DNA of 64,000 nucleotides from Bradyrhizobium sp. CER78 (GTDB taxonomy: Bacteria; Pseudomonadota; Alphaproteobacteria; Rhizobiales; Xanthobacteraceae). Shown in pieces: positions 1-8,379 of the stretch. The notes beneath the pieces are model-generated. The model was not told the DNA's origin. It ran no database searches and saw nothing but the letters and a program-made list of their open reading frames with translations. Location of the stretch: the NCBI RefSeq assembly GCF_029846235.1, contig NZ_JARVWP010000010.1:1-64000 (forward strand), given 5' to 3'. The position numbers and the translations under genes are program-made. How positions within the stretch are numbered: position 1 is the first letter of the stretch; every line of letters starts with the position of its first letter.

Positions 1-2
1 GC

Positions 3-59
3 TGTGATGAAATCGAGCGGTTCGTGTGTATCCGCCATCGCGAAATGACGTCAGCGTGA
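3..59 (+). CDS. possible C-terminal end of a gene cut by the window edge
   Basis: One plus-strand frame is open from the left edge and ends at a TGA at 57-59. It encodes about 18 residues (ending R-H-R-E-M-T-S-A) whose composition resembles a protein tail. The 25 bp between this stop and the next start would fit an operon with the gene at 85. Eighteen residues are too few to name a family, and another frame is also open over a similar length, so this is only a plausible truncated gene. Confidence 0.3.
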   Translation, partial: CDEIERFVCIRHREMTSA

Positions 60-84
60 CGACCGCATCCGTACAAGGGGCACC

Positions 85-837
85 ATGACCAGCACCATCG
101 AGGCTTCCGACGGCGGCTACCGCTTCATGCCCGGCGTCAGTCAATATTCCTGCGGCGTCAGTGCGCTGCCCGGTTATGCCATCGAGCGGGTCAGGTTCGC
201 CGAACCGGTGCCCTTGAGCGCAGGTTTTGAACGGATTGCCGATATCATCAAGGCCGCCGGCCGCCCGCTGACCGCGTTCGGCGCCTGCGAACTGCGCTCA
301 CCGGCGCCGTTCACCGAGGACGGGTTCAGGGCCTTCAACGAGATCTACATCAAGACGTTGATCGCCTGGGGCGTGATGCGTGACGGCGTCAATCCGGTGG
401 CGCGCAGCAATGTCTGTCCAAAGCTCGATCCGCCCGCCGAGCCGAGCTTCCACGCCTTCTGCTACACGGTGCCGGCTGCGAAGGATGCGCCTCGCAGCTT
501 CGTGGTTGCCGGCAGCGGCGAGTCGGTCGAGGGCAAGGCCAATTACCGCGATCATACCATCGCGCCCGGCGATACCAGTCCGTCCGGCATTCTGGCGAAA
601 GCAATATTCGTGCTGGGCGAGATCGAACGCCGGATGAGCGCGTTCGGCAGCGCCTGGAAGGACACCACCGCGGCGCAACTTTACACCGTCCACAACCCCT
701 ATCCGGTGCTCGAAAGCGAGCTCGGCCGCCGCGGCGTGCTGCGCAACGGCCTGACCTGGCATTTCGATCGGCCGCCGGTGGTCGGGCTCGACTTTGAAAT
801 GGATTGCCGGCGCGTGCATCGCGAGCGCGTGGTGTGA
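85..837 (+). CDS. RidA/YjgF-fold protein, possible deaminase
   Basis: A 250-residue protein starting at ATG 85 after 'AAGGGGCACC'. It has no signal peptide, so it should be cytosolic. The layout (N-terminal 'GYRFMPGVSQYS', central 'AFGACELRSPAPFTEDGF', C-terminal 'YTVHNPYPVL') matches a long RidA/YjgF-like family that automatic annotation often labels 2-aminomuconate or 2-amino-5-chloromuconate deaminase-like. The specific substrate is not visible in the sequence. RidA-fold proteins hydrolyse reactive enamine/imine intermediates. A second, exported RidA is encoded 2.1 kb downstream at 2987, suggesting a nitrogen-compound catabolic neighbourhood. Family fairly sure, function unsure. Confidence 0.6.
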   Translation: MTSTIEASDGGYRFMPGVSQYSCGVSALPGYAIERVRFAEPVPLSAGFERIADIIKAAGRPLTAFGACELRSPAPFTEDGFRAFNEIYIKTLIAWGVMRDGVNPVARSNVCPKLDPPAEPSFHAFCYTVPAAKDAPRSFVVAGSGESVEGKANYRDHTIAPGDTSPSGILAKAIFVLGEIERRMSAFGSAWKDTTAAQLYTVHNPYPVLESELGRRGVLRNGLTWHFDRPPVVGLDFEMDCRRVHRERVV

Positions 838-961
838 TGTATCGGTTGCGTGACGCATCAAAAGCGCGTGTGGCTGCATGTGGAAGCGTGCGCCCTTTCT
901 TGACACGGGTCGCGTCAACCGTTTCCCTTCGGCATCGACGTCAGTGGCTGGGTGAACGCGG

Positions 962-2554
962 GTGCAGAACCAATCTGTGATCAGGCGGCGGGATTTGCTG
1001 GCGCTGATCGGGACTATCGCCGGCAGTTCGGCGATGTATCACGCGATGACGAGCCTCGGCTTCGCATCCGAGTCCGCCTATAAGGGGCCGCTCAAGCTCA
1101 CGGGCGACGTGAAGGGCGCTTCGGTGCTGATTCTCGGCGCCGGGCTCGCCGGCATGACGGCGGCGCTGGAACTGCGCAAGGCCGGCTACAAGGTCCAGAT
1201 CCTCGAATTCAACAACCGCGCCGGCGGCCGCAACTGGTCGATCCGCGGCGGCGACAGCTTTACCGAGCTCGGCGGCTTCAAGCAGACCTGCCAGTTCGAG
1301 CAGGGGCTCTATCTCAATCCCGGCCCGTGGCGGATTCCCTATCACCATCGCGCGCTGCTCGATTACTGCCGGCGGCTCAACGTGACGCTGGAACCCTTCA
1401 TCCAGCTCAACCATAACGCTTATCTGCACGCGACGCGTGCATTCGACGGCAAGCCGCAACGCTTTCGCAGCATCAAGGCGGATTTCCAGGGCGGGGTGGC
1501 CGAGCTGCTGGCGAAGGTCAGCCAGCAGGGCAGGCTCGACGAGTTCGTCAGCAAGGAAGATCAGGAGATCCTGCTGCAGGCGCTGCGCGACTGGGGCGCG
1601 CTGGATCGCGACTACAAGTACAATGCCAATCTGCGCTCCGCCGACGTCCGCGGCTATGCGCGCGATCCCGGCGGCGGCTTGATGGGCGATCCGTTGCCCA
1701 GCGATCCGATCTCGCTCCAGGAGCTGCTGCGCTCGCGGATGTGGCGCTACGTCCAAAGCTTTGCGCACTATGATTTCCAGCCCTCCATGTTCCAGCCGGT
1801 CGGCGGCATGGACATGATCGGCAAGGCGTTCACGCGCGAGGTCGGCGATCTCATCCGCTACAACGCCAAGGTCACGCAGATCCAGCAGAACGGCTCGGGC
1901 GTCACTGTGAGCTGTGTCGACACCGCCAGTCCCTCCGCGGTGCAGCAGGCGACCGCCGACTGGTGCATCTGCACCATCCCGCTGCCGATCCTGAGCCAGC
2001 TGCCTCTGGATGTCGGCGGGCCGATGAAGAACGCGATCGATTCCTTGCCCTACGCCGCCTCGGTGAAGGTCGGGCTGCAGTTCAAGCGGCGGTTCTGGGA
2101 GGAGGACGAGGCGATCTATGGCGGCATCAGCTACACCGACCTGCCGATCCGGAATATCGGCTATCCGAACTATGGCTTCAACCGCGGTGGCCGCGGCGTG
2201 CTGCTCGGCGCCTATCTGTATGAAGGCGCCAATTCCTTCGAGTTCACGGCGATGACGCCGGCTGAGCGGGTCGCCAGTGCGGTTGAATTCGGCGCCAAGA
2301 TCCACCCGCAGTACAAGAGCGAGTTCGAGAACGGCGTCGCGGTGGCCTGGCATCGGGTGCCGTTCACGCTCGGCTGCGCCGGGGAATGGACCGAAGCCGG
2401 GCGGGCGCAGCATTACCGCAATCTCTGCCAGATCGACGGCCGCATCGCGCTGGCGGGCGAGCACGCGTCGCAGCTGCCGGCCTGGCAGGAGGGCGCGATC
2501 CTGTCCGCGCTCGATGCCATTACCCGATTGCACGAACGCGTGGTGAAGTCGTGA
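962..2554 (+). CDS. Tat-exported FAD-dependent amine oxidase
   Basis: A 530-residue flavin amine oxidase (monoamine / L-amino-acid oxidase superfamily) read from GTG 962. The N-terminus has a twin-arginine-type signal (V-I-R-R-R-D-L-L near residues 6-13), predicting folded export to the periplasm. The dinucleotide-binding motif 'VLILGAGLAGMTAALEL' lies near residues 55-71, followed by the 'E-x-x-x-R-A-G-G-R' FAD motif. A C-terminal FAD segment 'IALAGEHAS' follows near residue 500. The enzyme should oxidise an amine or amino acid to an imine. The cytochrome c gene overlaps its stop by one base and an exported RidA follows, so electrons probably go to cytochrome c rather than O2 and the imine is handled locally. 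The substrate cannot be read from the sequence. Confidence 0.82.
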   Translation: MQNQSVIRRRDLLALIGTIAGSSAMYHAMTSLGFASESAYKGPLKLTGDVKGASVLILGAGLAGMTAALELRKAGYKVQILEFNNRAGGRNWSIRGGDSFTELGGFKQTCQFEQGLYLNPGPWRIPYHHRALLDYCRRLNVTLEPFIQLNHNAYLHATRAFDGKPQRFRSIKADFQGGVAELLAKVSQQGRLDEFVSKEDQEILLQALRDWGALDRDYKYNANLRSADVRGYARDPGGGLMGDPLPSDPISLQELLRSRMWRYVQSFAHYDFQPSMFQPVGGMDMIGKAFTREVGDLIRYNAKVTQIQQNGSGVTVSCVDTASPSAVQQATADWCICTIPLPILSQLPLDVGGPMKNAIDSLPYAASVKVGLQFKRRFWEEDEAIYGGISYTDLPIRNIGYPNYGFNRGGRGVLLGAYLYEGANSFEFTAMTPAERVASAVEFGAKIHPQYKSEFENGVAVAWHRVPFTLGCAGEWTEAGRAQHYRNLCQIDGRIALAGEHASQLPAWQEGAILSALDAITRLHERVVKS

Positions 2555-2961
2555 TGAAGCAGACAGGAACATCTATTGTCGCGGCGCTGCTGCTGCTGTC
2601 GGCGACCGCGGCGCCTGGCCAGGACAGCGGGCTGGGCAAGCGCACCTTCTCCTCGGGCTATCGCTTCGTGGAGATGACCGGCGAAGAGCTGTTCGCCAAT
2701 GTCTGCCAGGGTTGCCACATGCCGGATGCGACAGGCGCGAGTGGTGCCGGTACCTATCCCGCGCTTGCCGGCAACAAGAATCTCGAATCCGGCAGCTATC
2801 CGATCTATCTCGTCATTAATGGCCGCCGCGGCATGCCGGCATTCGGCGACATGATGACCGATGGTCAGGTCGCCGCCGTTGTGAATTATCTGCGGACGCA
2901 CTTCGGCAACAACTATCAGGACGCGGTGACGACCAAGGACGTTCAGGACGCCCGCCGCTGA
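2554..2961 (+). CDS. periplasmic c-type cytochrome
   Basis: A 135-residue mono-haem cytochrome c. ATG 2554 shares its A with the TGA of the amine oxidase gene, implying translational coupling; a longer in-frame reading from 2386 would overlap that gene without reason. Residues 1-22 are a Sec signal peptide (hydrophobic stretch 'IVAALLLLSATAA'). The haem motif C-Q-G-C-H is at residues 51-55, and the likely distal Met is M94 in 'RRGMPAFGDM'. This size and 'MPAFG' ending are typical of small class I cytochromes acting as electron carriers for periplasmic dehydrogenases. The inferred role is electron acceptor of the adjoining amine oxidase. Confidence 0.85.
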   Translation: MKQTGTSIVAALLLLSATAAPGQDSGLGKRTFSSGYRFVEMTGEELFANVCQGCHMPDATGASGAGTYPALAGNKNLESGSYPIYLVINGRRGMPAFGDMMTDGQVAAVVNYLRTHFGNNYQDAVTTKDVQDARR

Positions 2962-2986
2962 CCACGCAACTCACGGGGAGAGTTTG

Positions 2987-3475
2987 ATGAAATTGATCGG
3001 TATTGTGTTGGGCGCCGCGCTGTCGGCGATGGCGACCACGGCCTTCGCTGACGTGGTCAGGCATCCGATTCCCAACTCGACGTTCCCGATCGCGCAGGCC
3101 GTGACCGTCACCGGCAACACCACGACGGTCTATGTCAGCGGCCAGGTGCCGCCGGTCGTCAACAAGGATGCCGATGCGTCGAGCCCGCAGGCCTATGGTG
3201 ACACCAAGACCCAGACCGTCGGTGTGCTCAATCGCATCAAGGCCATCCTGGAAGGCCAGGGGCTTGGCATGGGCGACGTAGTCAAGATGCAGGTGTTCCT
3301 GGTCCACAACGCGTCCGCGCCGATGGACTTCAAGGCCTTCATGGAGGGCTATACCCAGTTCTTCGGCGGCAGCCAGCCGAACCTGCCGGCGCGCTCAGTG
3401 CTCGGCGTCGCCGCACTCGCCAATCCCGGTTTCCTGGTCGAGATCGAGGTGATCGCGGCCAAGGAAGCCAAATAA
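2987..3475 (+). CDS. exported RidA family protein
   Basis: A 162-residue RidA (YjgF/YER057c/UK114) protein with a clear Sec signal peptide (residues 1-21, ending 'TTAFA'). Most characterised RidA proteins are cytosolic, so export is notable. ATG 2987 is chosen over TTG 2984 because GGGGAG at 2975-2980 is six bases upstream of it. The catalytic Arg region 'PNLPARSVLG' (R136) and the following 'VEIEVIA' acidic segment match the RidA active site, so imine/enamine hydrolysis is likely retained. It lies 25 bp after the cytochrome gene. Inferred job: deaminating the imine released by the amine oxidase in the periplasm. Confidence 0.85.
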   Translation: MKLIGIVLGAALSAMATTAFADVVRHPIPNSTFPIAQAVTVTGNTTTVYVSGQVPPVVNKDADASSPQAYGDTKTQTVGVLNRIKAILEGQGLGMGDVVKMQVFLVHNASAPMDFKAFMEGYTQFFGGSQPNLPARSVLGVAALANPGFLVEIEVIAAKEAK

Positions 3476-3605
3476 GGACTCCAAATAGCGTGCACGAAAG
3501 TGCGGAGCCTACGCGCGGAAATTGAAGGACTCGCCGTCTTGCCAAAGCGCGTGTCGCCTGTCTGAATTCATCTCCGATCAGGTGGTGGAATTCTGGGAGA
3601 GCACG

Positions 3606-5024
3606 ATGTCGCACAAGGCCCGAAACATGGTTCGATCGCTGCAGTTCGCGGCAGCGCTCGCTCCGATGCTGCTCGCGTCCGGCGCCGGCGCGGAAGGACT
3701 GACCGAGCAGCAGCAATTTGCCCGCGGCATCTACCAGGAGCTGGTCGAGATCAACACGACCACCGCGACCGGCGACACCCAGAAGGCGGCGGAGGCGATG
3801 GGCGCACGGCTCCGCGCCGCCGGTTTCCCCGAGGCCGACGTGCAGGTGTTCTCGCCGGCGCCGCACAAGGGCAATCTGGTGGCGCGGCTGCACGGCTCCG
3901 GCGCGCGCAAGCCGATCCTCCTGGTCGCCCATATCGACGTCGTCCCTGCGCTTCGCGAGGACTGGTCGGTCGATCCGTTCAAGCTCACCGAGCAGGACGG
4001 CTATTTCTACGGCCGCGGCTCGAGCGACGACAAATACATGGCCTCCGCCTTCATCACCAATCTGATCCGCTACAAGAAGGAGGGCTACAAGCCCGACCGC
4101 GACATCATCGTCGCGCTGGAGACCGACGAGGAGATCCTCGATGCCAACGGTCTCGGCATGCAGTGGCTGATCAAGAACCACCGCGACCTGATCGACGCCG
4201 AGTTCGCGCTCAACGAAGGCGGCGGCGTCGGCCTCAAGAACGGCAAGGCGATCCGCAACAGCGTGCAGACCAGCGAGAAGGTCTCGATCGGCTATCAGCT
4301 CACCGTCAAGGATAGCGGCGGGCACTCGTCGCTGCCGCGCAAGGACAATGCGATCTATCGCCTCGCGGAGGGCCTGGTGCGGCTCTCCAAATACGACTTC
4401 CCGATGAATCTCAACGAGACGACGCGGATCTATTTCACGAAGACCGCCGAGGTCGACAAGTCGCATGCCGACGATATCAAGGCAATCCTGGCGCCGCAGC
4501 CCGACCCGGCAGCGCTGGCGCGATTGTCGGAGAATCCCGGCTACAACGCGCAGCTCCGCACCACCTGCGTCGCGACCATGCTGGAGGGCGGCCACGCCAT
4601 CAACGCGCTGCCGCAGCTGGCAACCGCCAAGGTGAACTGCCGGATCCTGCCCGGCGAGCCGGTCGAAGGTGTTCAGGCGACGATCGAGCGCGTACTCGCC
4701 GACAAGAAGATTGCGGTGACCCCGACCGGCAAGGCCGTGCTGAGCCCGCCGTCGCCCTTGAACGAAGAGATCATGGGATCGATCGAGAAGCTGTCGAAGG
4801 AGTTCTGGCCGGATGCCGCGATCGTTCCTGTGATGAGCACCGGCGCCACCGACGGCAGCTACCTGCGCAATGCCGGCATTCCGACCTATGGTCATTCCGG
4901 GCTCGGCTCCGATGTCGACGACAACCGGAATCATGGCAAGGACGAGCGCGTGCTCGTCAAGTCGTTCTACGAAGGCGAGGAGTATCTCTATCGTCTGGTC
5001 AAGATGCTCGCCGGTGGGAAGTGA
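3606..5024 (+). CDS. exported M20 family metallopeptidase
   Basis: A 472-residue M20/M25/M40 peptidase or amidohydrolase. ATG 3606 is preferred to upstream TTG 3522 because GGGAGA at 3595-3600 sits five bases before it and a signal peptide follows at once ('FAAALAPMLLASGAGA', residues 14-29). Metal-site motifs are visible: 'VAHIDVVP', 'YGRGSSDDK', the catalytic 'ETDEE', and the dimerisation-domain 'GGHSSLPRKDNAI'. It should cleave short peptides or N-acyl amino acids in the periplasm, possibly feeding amines or amino acids to the oxidase module upstream. Its stop shares a base with the next start, tying it to the nadX-like gene. Substrate unknown. Confidence 0.8.
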   Translation: MSHKARNMVRSLQFAAALAPMLLASGAGAEGLTEQQQFARGIYQELVEINTTTATGDTQKAAEAMGARLRAAGFPEADVQVFSPAPHKGNLVARLHGSGARKPILLVAHIDVVPALREDWSVDPFKLTEQDGYFYGRGSSDDKYMASAFITNLIRYKKEGYKPDRDIIVALETDEEILDANGLGMQWLIKNHRDLIDAEFALNEGGGVGLKNGKAIRNSVQTSEKVSIGYQLTVKDSGGHSSLPRKDNAIYRLAEGLVRLSKYDFPMNLNETTRIYFTKTAEVDKSHADDIKAILAPQPDPAALARLSENPGYNAQLRTTCVATMLEGGHAINALPQLATAKVNCRILPGEPVEGVQATIERVLADKKIAVTPTGKAVLSPPSPLNEEIMGSIEKLSKEFWPDAAIVPVMSTGATDGSYLRNAGIPTYGHSGLGSDVDDNRNHGKDERVLVKSFYEGEEYLYRLVKMLAGGK

Positions 5025-5842
5025 TGGCTGACAACAAGACAAAGTTGCGGGTTGCGGTCGCCGGTCTCGGCGCGATCGGCACCGACGTCGTCAAGGCGCT
5101 CGATCAGGGCATCGAGGGCCTGACGCTGGTTGCCGTCTCGGCGAACAGCCCGGACAAGCACCGCGGCTGGGTCGCGGAGCTGAAGTCTGCACCGAAGCTG
5201 GTGCCGATCGATGAGCTTGCCGAGGTCGCCGACATCGTCGTCGAGTGCGCGCCGAGCAAGGTGGTGCGCTCGATCGTGGCGCCGGTGGTCGAGCGTGGCA
5301 AGACCGCCGTGGTGCTCAGTGTCGGCGCGCTGTTGCAGAACGAGGACCTCGTCGATCTCGCCAGGTCTCATGGCGGCCAGATCATCGTGCCGACCGGCGC
5401 GCTGATCGGGCTCGACGCCGTGACCGCGGCTGCGATCGGGACCATTCATTCGGCGAAGCTGGTGACACGGAAGCCGGTCGCGGGTCTCGTCGGAGCGCCG
5501 CATCTGGTCGAGAACAACATCCGGATCGAAGGCATCACCGAGCCGCTGCGGATCTTCGAAGGGAGTGCGCGCGAGGCCGCAAAAGGCTTTCCGGCTAATC
5601 TCAACGTCGCGGTGGCGCTGTCGCTCGCCGGCATCGGCCCCGACCGCACGAGGGTCGAGATCTGGGCGGATCCGACGGTGACGCGCAACACCCACCGCAT
5701 CGAGGTCGATTCCGATTCCGCGCGGTTCTCGATGATGATCGAGAATATCCCCTCGGAAAACCCGAAGACCGGCCGCATCACCGCGCTGTCGGTGATCGCC
5801 TGCCTGCGCAAGCTGCGCGCGTCGCTGCGGATCGGTACCTGA
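5024..5842 (+). CDS. nadX: aspartate dehydrogenase family protein
   Basis: A 272-residue NAD(P)-dependent L-aspartate dehydrogenase of the NadX/DUF108 type. The Rossmann motif 'VAGLGAIG' is at residues 12-19, and the C-terminal catalytic domain includes 'PANLNVAVALSLAGIGPD' and 'VTRNTHRIEVDS', both typical of the family. The reaction is aspartate to iminoaspartate (then oxaloacetate), or the reverse. ATG 5024 overlaps the peptidase stop by one base; the alternative GTG at 5021 adds only one residue. It is coupled to nicotinamidase by another one-base overlap, which suggests a link to NAD precursor metabolism, although a catabolic role beside the amine oxidase is equally possible. Confidence 0.8.
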   Translation: MADNKTKLRVAVAGLGAIGTDVVKALDQGIEGLTLVAVSANSPDKHRGWVAELKSAPKLVPIDELAEVADIVVECAPSKVVRSIVAPVVERGKTAVVLSVGALLQNEDLVDLARSHGGQIIVPTGALIGLDAVTAAAIGTIHSAKLVTRKPVAGLVGAPHLVENNIRIEGITEPLRIFEGSAREAAKGFPANLNVAVALSLAGIGPDRTRVEIWADPTVTRNTHRIEVDSDSARFSMMIENIPSENPKTGRITALSVIACLRKLRASLRIGT

Positions 5843-6462
5843 TGAAGATTGCGCCCGACGATCTCTTGCTGATCATCGACGTGCAGAACGATTTCTGCCC
5901 CGGCGGCGCGCTGGCGGTTGCCGACGGCGATGCCGTCGTGCCTGTGGTCAACCAGCTTGCCGCGCGCTTCGATCATGTCGTGTTGACGCAGGACTGGCAT
6001 CCGGCGGGCCACAGCTCGTTTGCGACCTCGCATCCGGGCGTAGCACCATTCTCCTCGATCACCATGCCCTATGGGCCGCAGACGCTTTGGCCGGATCATT
6101 GCATCCAGAGAACGGCGGGAGCGGCGTTTCATCCCGGTCTTGCGACCGACCGGGCCGAGCTCGTGATCCGCAAGGGCTTCCGCGCCGCGATCGATTCCTA
6201 TTCGGCGTTCTTCGAGAACGACCGGACGACGCCGACCGGGCTCGCCGGTTATCTGCGCGAGCGCGGCCTCAAGCGCGTCGTGATGGCCGGCCTCGCGACG
6301 GATTTCTGCGTGCAATATTCGGCGCTGGATGCGCGGCGGCTGGGGTTCGAGACCACGGTCGTGCTGCCGGGCTGCCGCGCCATCGACCTCGGCGGTTCGC
6401 TTGCGGCCGCCACCGCGGCGATGCGCGAGGCTGGCGTGTCGCTGGTCGAGGAGATCGCCTGA
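5842..6462 (+). CDS. pncA: nicotinamidase / pyrazinamidase
   Basis: A 206-residue isochorismatase-superfamily amidase converting nicotinamide to nicotinate. The triad is visible: D13 in 'IIDVQNDFCPGG', K111 in 'VIRKGF' and C156 in 'ATDFCVQYS'. The metal-binding region 'TQDWHPAGHSSF' (D51, H53) and 'WPDHC' are also present. Length and motif spacing match PncA closely. The start ATG 5842 overlaps the preceding TGA by one base. It recycles nicotinamide for NAD synthesis and, next to a NadX-like gene, forms a small NAD-related pair at the end of the operon. Confidence 0.92.
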   Translation: MKIAPDDLLLIIDVQNDFCPGGALAVADGDAVVPVVNQLAARFDHVVLTQDWHPAGHSSFATSHPGVAPFSSITMPYGPQTLWPDHCIQRTAGAAFHPGLATDRAELVIRKGFRAAIDSYSAFFENDRTTPTGLAGYLRERGLKRVVMAGLATDFCVQYSALDARRLGFETTVVLPGCRAIDLGGSLAAATAAMREAGVSLVEEIA

Positions 6463-6549
6463 GTCTGGTCCGGCAGGGGCAAAAACCATTGTTTTAACTG
6501 ACCTTTTGTTCTAATCCCCAGCCGTTGATGACCACTCAGCGGAGCTTTC

Positions 6550-7536
6550 GTGTCGGGACAGGTTTTGCGGATAGGGACGCGCAAGAGCGCGATGGCGCTC
6601 GCGCAGACGGACGAGGTCGCGCGGCTGCTGCGCGCCTCGGCGGGCGACCTTGCCGTCGAGATCGTCAAGTTCGAGACCCGCGGCGACCAGGACCAGACCA
6701 GCAAGCTGCTGCGCCACGGGGGCAAGGGCGGCGCCTTCGTCGCCGAGATCCGCGAGGCCATGCGTGCCGGCACGTTGCAGGCCGCGATGCATTCGCTGAA
6801 GGATGTGCCGGGCAATGAGGAGACGCCGGGACTCGTCCTCGCGGCTATGCTGAAGCGCGATGCCGCCAATGACAGCCTCGTGCTGCGGCCGGGCCTGTCG
6901 CTGGACACGCTCCGCGGCGCACGCGGCAAGGGCTTCATGATCGGAACCAACGCGGTGCGCCGCGCCGCCTATCTGCGCCGGCTGTTTCCGGAAGCGACCG
7001 TGATCCATTATCGCGGCGCCGCCGACACGCGCGTTGCAAAACTCGATCGCGGCGACAAGCAGCGGCTGCCCGAGGGCGGCGAGGTGGGGCCGGCGGATGC
7101 GCTGGTGATGGCGCGCTCCGGCCTCGAGCGCATCGGCATGACTGCGCGCATCGCCCATGATTTCTCCGTCAACGAAATGCTGCCGGCGGTGGGCCAGGGC
7201 ATCGTCGCCGTCGAATGCGTCGAGACCGACTGGGCGACGCGGGCGCGGCTTGCCGCGATCGACAACGCGCCGTCGCGGCTGGCTGCCGAGGCCGAGCGCG
7301 AGGTGCTTTGGGTGCTCAACGGCCATTGCAATTCGCCGATCGCCGGCCACGCCACGCTCGCGGCAAGCGAGTTGACGCTGCGCGCTTCCGTGCTCGACGA
7401 GGCCGGAGCCGGCTTCATCGAGGTGACGCGGAGCGGCCCCGCCGACCGGCCGCGCGAACTCGGCCGCGCCGTCGGCATGGAGCTGCTCGCGAAGGGCGCC
7501 GCCGAGGTCATCGCGCGCACCCGGGTCGACGAGTAG
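6550..7536 (+). CDS. hemC: hydroxymethylbilane synthase (porphobilinogen deaminase), divergent form
   Basis: A 328-residue HemC homologue starting at GTG 6550. It polymerises four porphobilinogens into hydroxymethylbilane in tetrapyrrole synthesis. Family motifs are present but altered: 'IGTRKSAMALAQT' (8-20), 'GGKGGAFVAEI' (57-67), 'HSLKDVPGNEE' (81-91), 'IGTNAVRRAAYLRR' (131-144), 'RGAADTRVAKL' (155-165) and 'LPAVGQG' (211-217). The dipyrromethane-cofactor Cys is C260 in 'LNGHCNSPIAGHA'. The changes from the usual 'TSSLRR' and 'GNVDTR' fit a second HemC lineage found in rhizobia alongside a housekeeping copy; that last point is from memory of the family. No other haem gene is in the window. 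Confidence 0.87.
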   Translation: MSGQVLRIGTRKSAMALAQTDEVARLLRASAGDLAVEIVKFETRGDQDQTSKLLRHGGKGGAFVAEIREAMRAGTLQAAMHSLKDVPGNEETPGLVLAAMLKRDAANDSLVLRPGLSLDTLRGARGKGFMIGTNAVRRAAYLRRLFPEATVIHYRGAADTRVAKLDRGDKQRLPEGGEVGPADALVMARSGLERIGMTARIAHDFSVNEMLPAVGQGIVAVECVETDWATRARLAAIDNAPSRLAAEAEREVLWVLNGHCNSPIAGHATLAASELTLRASVLDEAGAGFIEVTRSGPADRPRELGRAVGMELLAKGAAEVIARTRVDE

Positions 7537-7558
7537 CGCCGCGCTCGCGATCGACTTC

Positions 7559-8347
7559 TCAGGCGATGTCGGCGAAATCGCCGTGCCGGCCCTTGCCGCC
7601 TGCGAAGCGGCGGGCGCCGGCCTCGGTCTCGCCAGTCGCAACCGTCGCAAGCCCGAGGCGAAACTCGTTCAGCGTGGCCTGCTCCCAGCTGAGCTCCCAT
7701 TGCTCGATGGCGGAGAGCCGGTCGCTGCGCAGCGCCGCCTGCGGCAGCCGGCAGAGATCCAGGGCGAGGCTGCGCGCCTCGGTGAGCGCGGTGCCAGGCG
7801 CGACCACGCGGTTGGCGAGCCCGATCTGCCTGGCCTCTTCGCCGGAGACGCCACGCCCGGTCAGGATCATGTCCATCGCGCGGCTGTGCCCGATCAGCCG
7901 CGGCAGGCGTATGGTGCCGAGATCCATCAACGGCACGCCGAAGCGCCGGCAATAGACCCCGAACGTGGCATCGGATGCCGCGACCCGCAGATCGCACCAG
8001 ATCGCAAGCTCAAGGCCGCCCGCTACCGCCGGCCCCTCGATTGCGGCGATCACCGGCTTCGACAGCTTCATCCGCGTCGGGCCCACCGGGCCGTCGCCGT
8101 TCTCGACGCGGTGGCCGCGATGGCCGGCCGCGGTACGCTTGAGGTCGAAGCCGGCGCAGAACGCGCCGCCTGCGCCGGTCAGGATCGCGACCGATAGCGA
8201 TGGGTCGCGATCGAACGCGCGGAACGCCTGAGCCAGCCCCTGCGCGGTCTCCGGATTGACCGCGTTGCGCGCCTCGTCATAGCGATCGATGGTCACGATC
8301 GCGATTGCCTGCTCGGTTCGGTATTTGACGGTCGGATGGTCCAGCAT
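7559..8347 (-). CDS. enoyl-CoA hydratase/isomerase (crotonase) family protein
   Basis: A 262-residue crotonase. The oxyanion-hole segments are 'GAGGAFCAGFDLK' and 'IEGPAVAGGLELAI'. The region after 'RFGVPLMDLGTIRLPRLIG' lacks an obvious second catalytic Glu, so it could be an isomerase or hydrolase rather than a classical hydratase. The start ATG is at 8347. It follows the Rieske oxygenase gene on the same strand after 32 bp, so the two are probably co-transcribed and act in one degradation route. It ends 22 bp from the convergent hemC gene. Confidence 0.83.
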   Translation of the reverse strand: MLDHPTVKYRTEQAIAIVTIDRYDEARNAVNPETAQGLAQAFRAFDRDPSLSVAILTGAGGAFCAGFDLKRTAAGHRGHRVENGDGPVGPTRMKLSKPVIAAIEGPAVAGGLELAIWCDLRVAASDATFGVYCRRFGVPLMDLGTIRLPRLIGHSRAMDMILTGRGVSGEEARQIGLANRVVAPGTALTEARSLALDLCRLPQAALRSDRLSAIEQWELSWEQATLNEFRLGLATVATGETEAGARRFAGGKGRHGDFADIA

Positions 8348-8379
8348 GGTCAGTCCTCGCTACGCAATGTTGGATTGGG

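Noticed and set aside
941..2572. 543-residue open frame antisense to the amine oxidase gene
   Set aside because: GC-rich codons open the antisense frame; the product has arginine-rich, low-complexity composition and no recognisable motif, while the plus-strand frame has clear FAD motifs.
3339..5042. 567-residue open frame antisense to the M20 peptidase
   Set aside because: Same codon-bias effect; no motif or ribosome-binding site, and it overlaps the well-supported peptidase fully.
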